From contig DJWK01000022.1 in NCBI GenBank assembly GCA_002441555.1, forward strand, positions 1 through 64,000: DNA of 64,000 nt, read 5' to 3'. Under the pieces are notes generated by a model. The model was given only the letters and a program-made list of their open reading frames with translations, did no database searches and had not been told where the DNA came from. This stretch comes from Thermodesulfobacteriaceae bacterium UBA6232. GTDB taxonomy: Bacteria > Desulfobacterota > Thermodesulfobacteria > Thermodesulfobacteriales > Thermodesulfobacteriaceae. The translations under genes and the position numbers were made by a program. Of the stretch, positions 43,760 to 53,333 are shown in pieces; the stretch's first letter is position 1, and the number at the start of each line of letters is the position of its first letter.

Positions 43760-43967
43760 TACTGACCTCTAAAAGGAGTTTCCAAAAAGAACGGTTTTCT
43801 CTTTCAAATCTATGAATATGTTTAAGAAAAAGGTTTTTAAGAAATTCTTTGGAAAAGCTTTGAAGTATCCATTGGGGGTCATCATAGAGCATGGCCCTAA
43901 GAATTAACTCTTCCTCACATTGAACCCCGTCCCAGGCAAATTTTTTAAGGAGATCTTCCTTTTTCAT
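43695..43967 (-). CDS. Partner protein of AbiEii-like toxin (probable antitoxin)
   Basis: A 90-residue, highly charged protein starting MKKEDLLKKFAWD, a pattern I associate with small genes directly upstream of AbiEii-type nucleotidyltransferases. It ends inside the toxin gene by 65 bases (a different frame), so translation is coupled. Antitoxin function is inferred from arrangement; no helix-turn-helix can be asserted. Confidence 0.65.
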   Translation of the reverse strand: MKKEDLLKKFAWDGVQCEEELILRAMLYDDPQWILQSFSKEFLKNLFLKHIHRFERENRSFWKLLLEVSNEEIERASKENLREGCKPIPY

Positions 43968-43975
43968 CTTGAGTT

Positions 43976-45772
43976 TTAAGTAATTTCAATGCGTGTTAAA
44001 ACTCCGTGGAGTTTGGTAGCAGGAAGTTCCATAAATTTTACAAAGTGAGGGCTTAACTGTTTCAGGGTGGCATAGAGCTTCCAGATAGGGTGTCTTGTTT
44101 CTATATCCTCAAGGCCATAAAAAATGGCTCTTTCATCTATTCCGTGTTCTCTTAATATATCCTCAACCCTCAAATATTCCATATATCCGTAGGCGATTTC
44201 AAAAACCTTAGCACCTGGACAGAGTTCCTCAATAAAACCCGTGGTAATTCCGTAAGGTTCGTTTTTACGAATAAGGGAAACAAAAATATTTTCTTCATAA
44301 AGAATTCCGTGGAAAAAGATGGTTTCTATCACATAGGGAGGAAAGGTATGGGGATCCCGGATAAGAAATAATGCAGTTCCCTGGATTTTGGGATTATTGG
44401 CATAAAATCTGCTGAATTTGTGAATAAATTCCTCACGGCTTAAAAATTTTAAGCTTTTATAAAGCTTTTTTTGCCCCTGTGTGTATAAAAGAATTACGGC
44501 AAAGGGAAAGCTTGCAAGGACAATGGACCAGTATCCTCCCACTGGAAATTTGTGAAGGGTTGAAGAAAAATAAATAATAGAAGTTAAAGCTGTAAAAATA
44601 GATAGTAGAAAATATTTATAATTTTTCTTTATAAAAAAGACACTAATGAGAAAAAGGCCAGTTATGCTCATATCAGCGGTAACGGCAAGACCGTAGGCAG
44701 AAGCTAATTTAGCCGAGCTTCCAAAAAGATACATAATATAACAAACCGCTATATAGAAAAACCAGTTAACTGTGCCGATGTAAATTTGAGAGGCAAGTTC
44801 TCTTGAGGTATATTTAACCTTTAAGATGGGAAGAATTCGTGCAGAAATTGCTTGATAGACAATGCTAAACATGGCGCTTATCATGGCCTGTGAGGCAATG
44901 ATGGTTGCAAGAAGAGCAAGAATTAAAAAGGGAACATATAAATATGAAATCAGATGAAGACACATTTCAAAAAGAACAAATTTGGCCTGCGGATTGAGAA
45001 GAAGAAAGGCCCCTTGTCCGAAATAATTGATTATTAAAGCCACAAAGACAAGTTTCCAGGCTTTCTTTATAGGTCTTGCTCCGAGATGCCCCATATCCGC
45101 ATACATGGCCTCACTACCTGTAGCACAAAGAATAATCTCTCCCAAAGCGAGATACCCCTTCCAGCCATTTTTCATCAAAAATTCTACTCCGTAGAAGGGA
45201 TTTATAGCTTTAAGTACTGAGGGCACTTTAAATAGGTAAACCAAACCAAGTAGAAAAAGACTGAAGAACCATAGGCACATTACAGGCCCAAAGGCCCCAG
45301 AAACCTTTTCTGTTCCCCTTGCCTGAAAAGAAAAAAGGAGGGTAGCAATAAAAATACTTATCAATACAATGTGAGTTTCTGTTAAATGAGGTATTCCAGG
45401 AATTAAAGAGATTCCTTCAACGGCACTAAGAATACTTATGGCAGGGGTAATAACTCCATCTCCCATTAAAAGAGAGATGGCAATAAAAGAAATAAGGGTG
45501 ACAACCCCAAGGGCCCTTCTTGATTTAATTAATGATTTTAAGATTTCCGAAAGAATTAAGGTTCCTCCTTCCCCCCTTAAGCTAAGACTCATAGCTAAAA
45601 CTGTATATTGAATCGTAGGAAGGATGATAAGAGTCCAGAAAATAAGAGATAAAACCCCAAGAACATTCTCATAGGTTACAGGAAGAAGGAGAAAGATGAC
45701 ACTAAGAGTATAAATAGGACTTGTTCCGATGTCTCCAAAAACAAGCCCAAGGGCCTTAATGATTTTTTGCAT
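43976..45772 (-). CDS. kup: Potassium uptake protein Kup
   Basis: A 598-residue K+/H+ symporter of the KUP/HAK family: start GLVFGDIGTSPIYTLSVIF, GEGGTLILSEI, GDGVITPAISILSAVEGI and ATGSEAMYADMGHLGARPI, with about 12 membrane helices in the first 430 residues and a cytoplasmic tail. Slightly shorter than E. coli Kup. ATG 45772. It stands between the toxin pair and the HEAT-like gene. Confidence 0.95.
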   Translation of the reverse strand: MQKIIKALGLVFGDIGTSPIYTLSVIFLLLPVTYENVLGVLSLIFWTLIILPTIQYTVLAMSLSLRGEGGTLILSEILKSLIKSRRALGVVTLISFIAISLLMGDGVITPAISILSAVEGISLIPGIPHLTETHIVLISIFIATLLFSFQARGTEKVSGAFGPVMCLWFFSLFLLGLVYLFKVPSVLKAINPFYGVEFLMKNGWKGYLALGEIILCATGSEAMYADMGHLGARPIKKAWKLVFVALIINYFGQGAFLLLNPQAKFVLFEMCLHLISYLYVPFLILALLATIIASQAMISAMFSIVYQAISARILPILKVKYTSRELASQIYIGTVNWFFYIAVCYIMYLFGSSAKLASAYGLAVTADMSITGLFLISVFFIKKNYKYFLLSIFTALTSIIYFSSTLHKFPVGGYWSIVLASFPFAVILLYTQGQKKLYKSLKFLSREEFIHKFSRFYANNPKIQGTALFLIRDPHTFPPYVIETIFFHGILYEENIFVSLIRKNEPYGITTGFIEELCPGAKVFEIAYGYMEYLRVEDILREHGIDERAIFYGLEDIETRHPIWKLYATLKQLSPHFVKFMELPATKLHGVLTRIEIT

Positions 45773-45815
45773 AGCCCAATTTTAGCACTTACTACGGGTT
45801 TTTAAAGAAAGGAGT

Positions 45816-46514
45816 TTAATTTGATAGAAGAGCTTTTAAATCTGAAGGTTTATATATTTTCAAGGATTTTCCGTCAAAGAATAAATGTTCTGGAAGGGTC
45901 TTTTCTACCAAAGAAAGAGCCCTTTCAATTTTCACTTTAAGGGGTGTAAATTCAATTGATTCTTTGAAAAAACTTAAAGCCCAGAGTGAATAAAAGGCAA
46001 CCAAAGAATCTTCTGAATTAAGATGAAAAATTATATATTCATGGGCTGAGATTTTTAAGAGATCTTCAAGGTATTTCTGGGCAAGCCTTCCCACACCCCA
46101 GATAATTCCCCTTTGTGCAGGAGGATACTCAAGATAATTTCCTTCGGGCCAGATATAAGACACATAAATTTGTAGATATTCCCTTTTCAAAGCCTCAGAG
46201 TTATAAAGGGCCTCTGCAAAGCCTTCTCCAACTCCCCAGGCCATACCTCCTGATTCTTCATTTAGCATCCACATGAGCCTTCTGATAACAATTCTTGCCC
46301 TTTCCATTTCTATTTTTGCAAGTTCTGCCGCAGTAAATCCAAAGGCATAAATAGCCTTCCAGCGAACCTCTTCCTGAGGATGCAAAAAAGCCCCAATAAG
46401 AAAACTTACCCTTTTTGATGGAGGAAAGGGCTTGAGAGCCTCTTTTAGCTCCTCAAGCCCTGTTTTTTCAAGAATGGACCAGATATCCTTTTTTAAATAC
46501 CCTTCACTAAGCAG
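45816..46514 (-). CDS. DVU0298-like HEAT-repeat protein, probable CTG start
   Basis: The frame from TTG 46385 gives 189 residues, but in-frame sequence upstream to a stop (KKDIWSILEKTGLEELKEAL, then PFPPSKRVSFLIGAFLHP) reads as the N-terminal helices this family needs. No ATG, GTG or TTG lies upstream; the best candidate is CTG 46514, seven bases after aaggag, overlapping the end of fprA by eight bases. The full product would be 232 residues. The tandem-helix repeats (EVRWKAIYAFG, GIIWGVGRLAQ, VAFYSLWALSFF) are HEAT-like. Function unknown. Confidence 0.7.
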   Translation of the reverse strand: MLSEGYLKKDIWSILEKTGLEELKEALKPFPPSKRVSFLIGAFLHPQEEVRWKAIYAFGFTAAELAKIEMERARIVIRRLMWMLNEESGGMAWGVGEGFAEALYNSEALKREYLQIYVSYIWPEGNYLEYPPAQRGIIWGVGRLAQKYLEDLLKISAHEYIIFHLNSEDSLVAFYSLWALSFFKESIEFTPLKVKIERALSLVEKTLPEHLFFDGKSLKIYKPSDLKALLSN

Positions 46515-47706
46515 AACAGAGCTCCTTTACCTTCCTTGCAACAGCTTTTCCGAGTTCCATACACTCAAAGAGAACCTTTTCATCAGGAACATATTTTGCT
46601 TTGATTCCTTCATGGACAATTTCAGCCTGAATTTCTTGAAGATATTGATTTAGAAGCTTTACTGCCTCACCACTCCAGCCGTAAGAACCGAAGGCTGCTC
46701 CCACTTTCCCTCTTGGTCTCAGTCCCTTCATATAGGTTAAAAACCCAGAAACTGTGGGTAATAAGCCGTTATTGAGTGTAGGTGATCCAAGGACAAGTCC
46801 CCTTGCCTCAAGGACATCAGCCATAAGTTCAGTCCAGTCTGTTACTGAAAGCTTGCACATTTTTACAGGAACTCCTTCCTCAAATACCCCTTCCATTACT
46901 GCATAGGCCATTTTTTCTGTGCTCTTCCACATGGTGTCATAAAGAATTAATACCTTAGGATCACAGGTAAAGGAACTCCACCTTTCATAGAGGGAAACAA
47001 TCTTTTCTGGATTTTTTCTCCAGATAACTCCGTGATCAGGACAAATCATCTCAATCTGAAGATTCATATCTTTTACGGTTTTTAGGAGTTTGTTTACCTG
47101 CGGTGAGTAAGGATAAACGATATTGGCATAGTATTTGCGGGCCTCCTGAATAAGCTCACACTCATCCACCTCATCATCAAAACGCTGGCTTGTTGCATAA
47201 TGGGCACCAAAGGCATCCTGAGAAACAAGAATCCTTTCTTCAGGAATGTAAGTCATCATACTGTCTGGCCAGTGAATCATGGGGGTCTCAATAAAGGTAA
47301 GAGTTCTTTTGCCTACTTTTACAGAAGTTCCGGTTTTAACCTCCTCAAAGGGATAATCTTCCTTATGAAAATGGGCAAGGATCCCGAGTCTTGCGTTTTT
47401 TGTTAAGAATATCTTTTCAGGCTTGATTACATCAACTATTTTGGCAAAACCTCCAGCATGGTCAGGCTCAATGTGATTGATAACCAGATAATCAATCCTT
47501 TCAGGCCCAATGACTGAGCTTATCCTTTTAAGAAGTTCCTCTTCAAAGCCATGTTTAACTGTGTCAAAGAGAACCACCTTTTCGTCAATCAGCAGATAGG
47601 CATTGTAAGTAGTGCCCCTAAAAGTAGAATAACCGTGAAAGTTTCTAACATTCCAGTCAATGGCTCCAACCCAATAAAAATTTTCTTTTACCTTAACAGC
47701 CTTCAT
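46507..47706 (-). CDS. fprA: A-type flavoprotein FprA (flavodiiron oxygen/NO reductase)
   Basis: A 399-residue flavodiiron protein. The metallo-beta-lactamase-like half has iron ligands H-x-E-x-D-H in NHIEPDHAGG, and later histidines in HWPDSM and CPDHGVIWR; the flavodoxin half follows, with VLILYDTMWKSTEKMAY and GSPTLNNGLL binding FMN. Reduces O2 to water or NO to N2O. It is in a run with rubredoxin and desulfoferrodoxin genes. Confidence 0.95.
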   Translation of the reverse strand: MKAVKVKENFYWVGAIDWNVRNFHGYSTFRGTTYNAYLLIDEKVVLFDTVKHGFEEELLKRISSVIGPERIDYLVINHIEPDHAGGFAKIVDVIKPEKIFLTKNARLGILAHFHKEDYPFEEVKTGTSVKVGKRTLTFIETPMIHWPDSMMTYIPEERILVSQDAFGAHYATSQRFDDEVDECELIQEARKYYANIVYPYSPQVNKLLKTVKDMNLQIEMICPDHGVIWRKNPEKIVSLYERWSSFTCDPKVLILYDTMWKSTEKMAYAVMEGVFEEGVPVKMCKLSVTDWTELMADVLEARGLVLGSPTLNNGLLPTVSGFLTYMKGLRPRGKVGAAFGSYGWSGEAVKLLNQYLQEIQAEIVHEGIKAKYVPDEKVLFECMELGKAVARKVKELCSA

Positions 47707-47723
47707 TAGCTTCCACCTCCTTC

Positions 47724-48071
47724 CTAAAAAGTGATTATTTGATAACCCTCTTTTAAAAATTTTGCCATTCCGGCATGATTGGCCATATCATCAAGTATTT
47801 TAAGGCCTTTATTAACAGCAATTTCATAGGTTCCAAACTTTTGAGAACAGGCCTTGCAAACTCCTTCTATAAGCCCTTGAGAAAGGACCCTCTGAGAAAG
47901 AAGGTAAATAGGACTATCTTCTTCATAAAATTGGGGAATAAGTTTGGTTGCTTCACCCTCTAAAACTATTTTAACTTCAAGGTCTTTGGCATTCATATCA
48001 AGAGCATTTAATAAGACATGAATAAAACACATGGGTTCACCGCTAAAGGCAAATAGGGCATATTTACCCAT
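47724..48071 (-). CDS. DsrE-family protein of the oxygen-defence cluster
   Basis: A 115-residue soluble protein: YALFAFSGEPMCFIHVLLNA, VKIVLEGEATKLIPQF and LIEGVCKACSQKFG with two Cys, then GYQIITF. This is the DsrE-fold pattern common in anaerobes. The thiols suggest sulfur or redox transfer. It lies between the rubredoxin gene and fprA. Confidence 0.75.
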   Translation of the reverse strand: MGKYALFAFSGEPMCFIHVLLNALDMNAKDLEVKIVLEGEATKLIPQFYEEDSPIYLLSQRVLSQGLIEGVCKACSQKFGTYEIAVNKGLKILDDMANHAGMAKFLKEGYQIITF

Positions 48072-48082
48072 AGGTTCCTCCT

Positions 48083-48103
48083 AAAAAGCCTGTAGGACAG
48101 GCT
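48083..48103 (-). terminator. Hairpin after rubredoxin gene
   Basis: Stem agcctgt (48087-48093) / acaggct (48097-48103), followed on the minus strand by five T. It may end the desulfoferrodoxin-rubredoxin message; a second dyad-rich stretch lies beside it. Confidence 0.6.
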
Positions 48104-48124
48104 CTTTAAGCTTGTCCTAAGTGA

Positions 48125-48286
48125 TTATTCTTCTGGACTGAAATCGTCCTTAGAGGCCCCACAAACAGGGCAGGTCCAGCTGTCAGGTAATTGCTCAAAG
48201 GGAGTCCCTGGAGGAATATTCTGGCTGGGATCTCCCACTTCAGGATCATAGACATAACCGCAGACATTACACTTATACTTCTTCAT
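48125..48286 (-). CDS. Rubredoxin
   Basis: A 53-residue rubredoxin: [20 protein letters not shown] then ...[18 protein letters not shown]. Cys pairs CNVCG and CPVCG bind one iron. It passes electrons to desulfoferrodoxin and FprA. It starts at ATG 48286 after ggagg, 24 bases downstream of desulfoferrodoxin. Confidence 0.97.
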   Translation of the reverse strand: MKKYKCNVCGYVYDPEVGDPSQNIPPGTPFEQLPDSWTCPVCGASKDDFSPEE

Positions 48287-48310
48287 GGTCTCCTCCTTTG
48301 GCATTGATAT

Positions 48311-48715
48311 TTATTTTTCAGAGGGTTCACAAACCTGGGCTCCTTCCCAATAGGCGTGAAGATTACACCATTCCTTGGCAAGCACTTTTTCAGCCTTTAC
48401 TGTAAATTCTGCCTCTGGGGCATCTCCTGGTTTCAAAAACTTAATATAAACTCTATCTCCATCGGCATGAAGCTCAATCCACTCAATATAGTGTTCCTCT
48501 GTCATTGGGTGAGGAACACTTCCCACTTTGACTTTGTAAACATCTCCATGTTTCTCAATTACTGGGACATGTTTTTCAGCTGCAGCATCTACTGTTCCAG
48601 GTTTTTGAAGCTCCATGGGTTTATTACAGCAGACAAGCTCACCCTTTCCTCCATGCATAACCAATACAATATTTCCACAAACATTGCATTTGTAAAGTTC
48701 CAATCTTTCTGCCAT
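48311..48715 (-). CDS. dfx: Desulfoferrodoxin (2Fe superoxide reductase)
   Basis: A 134-residue two-domain protein. N-terminal desulforedoxin-like domain has the Cys set CNVCG and CCNK; the catalytic domain has Fe-binding [24 protein letters not shown] and EWCNLHAYW with Cys-His ligands. Reduces superoxide to hydrogen peroxide using rubredoxin. First gene of the defence run; ATG 48715 after aaggagg. Confidence 0.96.
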   Translation of the reverse strand: MAERLELYKCNVCGNIVLVMHGGKGELVCCNKPMELQKPGTVDAAAEKHVPVIEKHGDVYKVKVGSVPHPMTEEHYIEWIELHADGDRVYIKFLKPGDAPEAEFTVKAEKVLAKEWCNLHAYWEGAQVCEPSEK

Positions 48716-48811
48716 AGCACAACCTCCTTTTAAATAATTTTAAATATAAAATTACTTCAATTTTGGGTTAATTCAAGGTATGTGATAAAAATTTCTCAAA
48801 TTAGTTAACTT

Positions 48812-49231
48812 TTAAAGGGATTTATAAATTTCTTTAAGTTCTTCCAGAACCTCTTTGAGAATTTTTTTCAAATTTTCTGACCTATTTAGTGTGTATTCAG
48901 GGATAATTTTTGAAGGTGGGGGAGGGGAGAGATCGGGAAATAAACTCGGACTTGCCCTTTCTTGCTTTTTTAACTTTGTATCACCCTTTGAAAAAAATAG
49001 TTTTTTTCTTATCCCCTCTAAGGTATAGCCCTCATCAAGGAGCTTTTTTATCCTGAAAAGAATTTCTAAATCTTTTTTTTTGAAAAATTTCCTTTTTCCA
49101 ATTTTATGAGGTTTAATTTCTGGAATTCGTTTTTCCCAGTAATCAAGAATGTGGGGCTTAATATTTAAAAGTCTGCAGGTTTCTTTAAGAGAGTAAAAAA
49201 GAGGAGCATCTTTTTTATCTTTCCTTTTCAT
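48812..49231 (-). CDS. MerR-family regulator
   Basis: A 139-residue protein. Residues 10-75 are a MerR-type winged helix: LKETCRLLNIKPHILDYWEK, KPHKIGKRKFFKKKDLEI and LLDEGYTLEGIRKKL. The rest is a charged linker and helix, with no metal-binding Cys, so effectors are unknown. Position after ihfA is usual in delta-proteobacteria-like genomes. It overlaps ihfA by 17 bases. Confidence 0.85.
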   Translation of the reverse strand: MKRKDKKDAPLFYSLKETCRLLNIKPHILDYWEKRIPEIKPHKIGKRKFFKKKDLEILFRIKKLLDEGYTLEGIRKKLFFSKGDTKLKKQERASPSLFPDLSPPPPSKIIPEYTLNRSENLKKILKEVLEELKEIYKSL

Positions 49232-49511
49232 TATGGAGCTCAGCTCTTAAGGTAGGAGCAAGATGAAAGGAGACCTTTTTAAAAGGGTTTATAATTACTT
49301 CTTCTCCAGTTTTAACATTTCTTCCTTTTCTTGGCTTGGTTTCATGGGGAATAAAGGTTCCAAAGCCTGCAATCTTAACCGGTTCTTTAAGTTCAAGGGC
49401 CTTTATTATTTCTTCAAGAAGGGTTTCCACAAAAAGATGAAGAAACCTCTGAGAAAGCCCTGTTTTTTGATGAAGTTTTTTTACAATCTCTCTTCGGGTT
49501 AATTTTTCCAT
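49215..49511 (-). CDS. ihfA: Integration host factor alpha-like (HU family)
   Basis: A 98-residue HU/IHF protein: MEKLTRREIVKKLHQKTGL, the DNA-binding arm GFGTFIPHETKPRKGRNVKT and IINPFKKVSFHL. Bends DNA and packs the chromosome. It sits three bases after pheT, a classical position. Confidence 0.93.
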   Translation of the reverse strand: MEKLTRREIVKKLHQKTGLSQRFLHLFVETLLEEIIKALELKEPVKIAGFGTFIPHETKPRKGRNVKTGEEVIINPFKKVSFHLAPTLRAELHNEKER

Positions 49512-49514
49512 TAA

Positions 49515-51914
49515 TTATCTGGGTTTGGCTTTGAAATGAGCAAAAATTTTCTTAGCTATTTCATCCTGCAAGGCATTTACTTCATCATCAAAAAGGGTCC
49601 TTTCTTCACTCCTAAACCAGAAGCGAAGAGTAATACTTTTTTTATCTTCAGGAATGGGCGGACCTTCATAAAGGGCAATAAGCTCCATTTTTTCAAAATA
49701 GGGTATTTCAAGCCCCTTTATGTAAGAGAGGATTTCGCCATAGGGAACCTCTTTGTCTATAATAAAACTAATATCCCTGAAAGTAGAAGGAAATTTGGGT
49801 GGTTTTTGAATGGTATATGTCCTTTTTACTTCAGAATAAAGTGTATAAATTTTTGAAAGATCAATTTCTGCCACAAAGAGTGGTTTTTTTAAATCCAAGC
49901 TTTCAAGCACATAATTTTTCATGGCTCCAGCAAAGCCAATTTTTATCCCTGATAAATAGAGATCGTAGGAAAAGCCTTTTTTAAGAAAGAGCTCCTGAGA
50001 ATAGGGTCTCATTTCAACCTCAAGAGAAAGGGCTGAAAAAAGCTCTTCAAGGATTCCTTTGAGGTCAAAAAGGTCATATTTTCTTTTATAACCTTCCCAA
50101 GGAAGAAGTTTCTTTTCTCCCTTGAGAAGGATGGCAAGATGGGTGAATTCACTTGCAAGCTCAGTATCTGGAAAGAAAACTTTACCCACCTCAAAAATAG
50201 AAAGATCCTCAACTTCTCTTGCTGAATTAAATTTTGCCACTTCAAGAAGCCCAGGAATTAAAGAGGTTCTCATCACTGAAAGATGGGAGGAAATGGGGTT
50301 TTCAAGTTCAATAACCTTTAATCTTTCATCTCTTTCAGAAAGATTCAATTTTTGCAGAGTTTCAGGATTTATAAAACTGTAAGTTATAACTTCAAATAAT
50401 CCAAAGCCCTTTAAAATCTCTCTGATTTTTCTTTCAAGTTGGAGTTCAAGCCTTGAGGCCTTGGCTTTAAGTTCAGCTACAGGAAAGGTAGCAGGAATGC
50501 GGTCGTATCCGTAAAGCCTTGCTATTTCTTCAACAAGGTCTTCGGGAATCTCAAGGTCCTGCCTGAAGGAATGGGGCCTTAATTTAAAGGTATCTCCCTC
50601 TGTTTGAAGTTTTCCAAGTTTTTTAAGAGTTGCTTCTATAAAAGATTTTTCAATTTTAAATCCAAGAATTTTGTTTATTTTTTGAGAAGTAATTTCAATT
50701 AAGGGGCTTTTAAAAGGCCTTGAATAAACATCCACAATTTGAGAAATTTCTGAAGGCTCAGTAATTTTTAGAATTAATTCTGTGGCTCTAAGGGCACCAA
50801 AAAGGACACCTTCCGGATCAACCTTTCTTTCAAAGCGATAACTGCTTTCAGTGGTAAGACGATGCCTCTTTCCAGAAAGCCTTATCCATTTGGGATTGAA
50901 CCAGGCTGATTCAAGAAAAATATTCTGAGTATTTTCGGTTACCCCAGAATCTTCCCCTCCCATAATTCCTGCAAGAACAAGAGCTTTTTCGGAGTCGGCA
51001 ATGACCAGATCCTCCTCTGTGAAGGTTCTTTCAACTCCATCGAGCATAAGAAGTTTTTCTCCGAGGTGGGCTCTCCTTATTAAAATCTTTTTACCACTAA
51101 TTTTCTCCCAGTCAAAGGCATGAAGGGGTTGTCCTAACTCAAGAAGGACATAATTGGTAATATCAACAATATTGTTTATGGGTCTTAGCCCACAAAGAAA
51201 GAGCCTCTTTAAAATAAAAAAGGGGCTTTCTGAAATCTTAACGCCTTTAAAGAGCCTTCCTATATACCTAAAACATCCCTCTTCTTCAAGAATCTTTATT
51301 TCGCCTTCAAAGGGCTCTCCCTTTAAAAGGGACTCCTCAAAGGAAAGGGGCTTTAATTCCCAGCCGCAAATAAGGTTAAGCTCCCTTGCCACACCGTAAA
51401 TGGAAAGTAAATCCCCCCTATTGGGAGTTATGGCTATTTCTAAAACAGGCTCTTTTATGTTGAGAATCTCGTATATGGACTTTCCGAGGGGAGTATCTTC
51501 AGGAAAAACAAGGAGAGCATCTTTAATCTCAGAAATTCCTGCCTCAAAGGGAGAAAGAAACATCCCCTCCGAGCGATATTTTTTAATTTCCTTTACTTCC
51601 ACCTTTTGATGAGAAAAGGTAAGGCTTCCTGGTTTGGCAAGGGCAAGAATAAGCCCGGGTTTAACCTGATCTTTTGCTGTGGTTAAAACCGAAAAGGTTT
51701 CCTTTCCATCGGTAACCCTGCAAAGAACCACCTCTTTTAAATCTTCTGGAGAAAGCACTTCAAGAATTTTGACCGAAATCAAATCTCCAAGCTTTTTATA
51801 GGGATCAAAAACTTCTTCAACTTCATGACCAGAAAGGGTAAGGATTTCTGCAATTTCTTCAGAAGATTTTTTTAACTCAATAAATTCAGATAGCCAGCTT
51901 ATGGGGACCCTCAT
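49515..51914 (-). CDS. pheT: Phenylalanyl-tRNA synthetase beta subunit
   Basis: A 799-residue subunit. N-terminal MRVPISWLSEFI, tRNA-binding domain, B3/B4 editing region and B5, then a catalytic-like fold and the C-terminal anticodon-binding FDX-ACB domain (KPPKFPSTFRDISFIID). Attaches Phe to tRNA with PheS. pheS ends 11 bases upstream. Confidence 0.97.
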   Translation of the reverse strand: MRVPISWLSEFIELKKSSEEIAEILTLSGHEVEEVFDPYKKLGDLISVKILEVLSPEDLKEVVLCRVTDGKETFSVLTTAKDQVKPGLILALAKPGSLTFSHQKVEVKEIKKYRSEGMFLSPFEAGISEIKDALLVFPEDTPLGKSIYEILNIKEPVLEIAITPNRGDLLSIYGVARELNLICGWELKPLSFEESLLKGEPFEGEIKILEEEGCFRYIGRLFKGVKISESPFFILKRLFLCGLRPINNIVDITNYVLLELGQPLHAFDWEKISGKKILIRRAHLGEKLLMLDGVERTFTEEDLVIADSEKALVLAGIMGGEDSGVTENTQNIFLESAWFNPKWIRLSGKRHRLTTESSYRFERKVDPEGVLFGALRATELILKITEPSEISQIVDVYSRPFKSPLIEITSQKINKILGFKIEKSFIEATLKKLGKLQTEGDTFKLRPHSFRQDLEIPEDLVEEIARLYGYDRIPATFPVAELKAKASRLELQLERKIREILKGFGLFEVITYSFINPETLQKLNLSERDERLKVIELENPISSHLSVMRTSLIPGLLEVAKFNSAREVEDLSIFEVGKVFFPDTELASEFTHLAILLKGEKKLLPWEGYKRKYDLFDLKGILEELFSALSLEVEMRPYSQELFLKKGFSYDLYLSGIKIGFAGAMKNYVLESLDLKKPLFVAEIDLSKIYTLYSEVKRTYTIQKPPKFPSTFRDISFIIDKEVPYGEILSYIKGLEIPYFEKMELIALYEGPPIPEDKKSITLRFWFRSEERTLFDDEVNALQDEIAKKIFAHFKAKPR

Positions 51915-51925
51915 CTTTTCTCTCT

Positions 51926-52939
51926 TTATTTAAAGGATTCAAGAAAATAAAGATGGTTATCAAAGAAAAGCCTTATATCATCAATTTCGTACTTGATCAT
52001 GGCAATTCTTTCTACTCCAAGGCCAAAGGCAAACCCCTGCCATTTGGTAGTATCATAATTAACTGCTTTTAAGACCTCCGGATGAACCATGCCAGCACCA
52101 AGGATCTCAAGCCATCCAGTTTGGCTACATACTCTGCATCCTTTACCTTCACAAATGACACAGCTTATATCCATTTCCACACTAGGCTCAGTAAAGGGAA
52201 AATAACTTGGTCTAAATCTTACCCGTGTCTTTTCACCAAAAATTTCCCTTGCAAAAAAGGAGAGAATCCCCTTTAAATCTGAAAAGCTTGTTTTTTCATC
52301 AATCATAAGGCCTTCTACCTGATGAAACATGGGGGAATGTCTCACATCGGCATCACAGCGATAGACCTTTCCAGGAGCAATAATTCTTAGAGGTGGAGTT
52401 TTTTCAAGCATAGCCCTTATTTGCATGGGAGAGGTATGAGTCCTTAAAAGAGCTCCATTTTTAAGATAAAAGGTTGCCTGCATATCCCTTGCAGGATGCC
52501 ACTCAGGAATATTCAAAGCAGTAAAATTATAGTAATCTGACTCTACCTCTGGTCCTGTGACAATCTCAAAACCGAGCCTTGTAAAAATCTCGCAGATTTC
52601 CTCAATCACCAAGGTTAGAGGATGAAGAGCCCCTCTATCTGGTCTTCTCCCAGGAAGGGTGGGATCAATTCCCTTTTCCCGATCTTCCTCTTCAAGAAGT
52701 AAGACTCTTTTTCTTTCTTGATAAAGCTCCTCTAAAAGTTCTTTTAACTCGTTTATTTTAGAGCCAAAGATTCTTTTTTCTTCTAAAGAAAGGTTCTTTA
52801 GAGATTTTAAGGCCTGAGTGATTTCTCCCTTTTTCCCAAGATATTTGACTCTTAGAGATTCAAGATCTGTTAAGTTTTTGGCCTCTGAAAATTCCTTAAA
52901 GGCCTTCTCTTTAAGGGCTTCTATTTCTTCGGGTTTCAT
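51926..52939 (-). CDS. pheS: Phenylalanyl-tRNA synthetase alpha subunit
   Basis: A 337-residue class II synthetase. Coiled N-terminus, motif 1/2 region around HPARDMQATFYL and LRTHTSPMQIRAM, and motif 3 FGLGVERIAMIKYEIDDIR. Cys pairs in CVICEGKGCRVC form a zinc-like knuckle. The start is directly after rplT. Confidence 0.97.
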   Translation of the reverse strand: MKPEEIEALKEKAFKEFSEAKNLTDLESLRVKYLGKKGEITQALKSLKNLSLEEKRIFGSKINELKELLEELYQERKRVLLLEEEDREKGIDPTLPGRRPDRGALHPLTLVIEEICEIFTRLGFEIVTGPEVESDYYNFTALNIPEWHPARDMQATFYLKNGALLRTHTSPMQIRAMLEKTPPLRIIAPGKVYRCDADVRHSPMFHQVEGLMIDEKTSFSDLKGILSFFAREIFGEKTRVRFRPSYFPFTEPSVEMDISCVICEGKGCRVCSQTGWLEILGAGMVHPEVLKAVNYDTTKWQGFAFGLGVERIAMIKYEIDDIRLFFDNHLYFLESFK

Positions 52940-53296
52940 TTATTGCCAGGCTTTTTTAGCAATTTCAGCAATTTTACTAAATGTCTCAGGCTCATTTACA
53001 GCAAGATAAGCAAGAACTTTTCTGTCAAGTTCAATGCCCGCTTTCTTAAGGCCTCCTATAAATTTGCTATAATTAAGACCGTTTAAACGGGCAGCAGCAT
53101 TAATTCTTATCTGCCAGAGCTTTCTGAAATCCCTTTTCCTCTGGCGCCTATCCCTATAGGCATAAACAAGGGCTCTTTCCAGGGTTTCCTTAGCTCTTCT
53201 AAAAACATTCTTTCTCTGGCCCCAATATCCCTTGGTAAGTTTGAGAAGCCTTTTATGTCTTCTTCTGGTTTTAAAACCACCTTTGGCCCTTGGCAT
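52940..53296 (-). CDS. rplT: 50S ribosomal protein L20
   Basis: A 118-residue L20: [58 protein letters not shown]. Also a translational repressor of its own operon in other bacteria. No infC lies upstream of rpmI here. Confidence 0.98.
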   Translation of the reverse strand: MPRAKGGFKTRRRHKRLLKLTKGYWGQRKNVFRRAKETLERALVYAYRDRRQRKRDFRKLWQIRINAAARLNGLNYSKFIGGLKKAGIELDRKVLAYLAVNEPETFSKIAEIAKKAWQ

Positions 53297-53333
53297 GTTT
53301 CATTACCTCCCTTGTATTAAAAGTTGAATTAGC

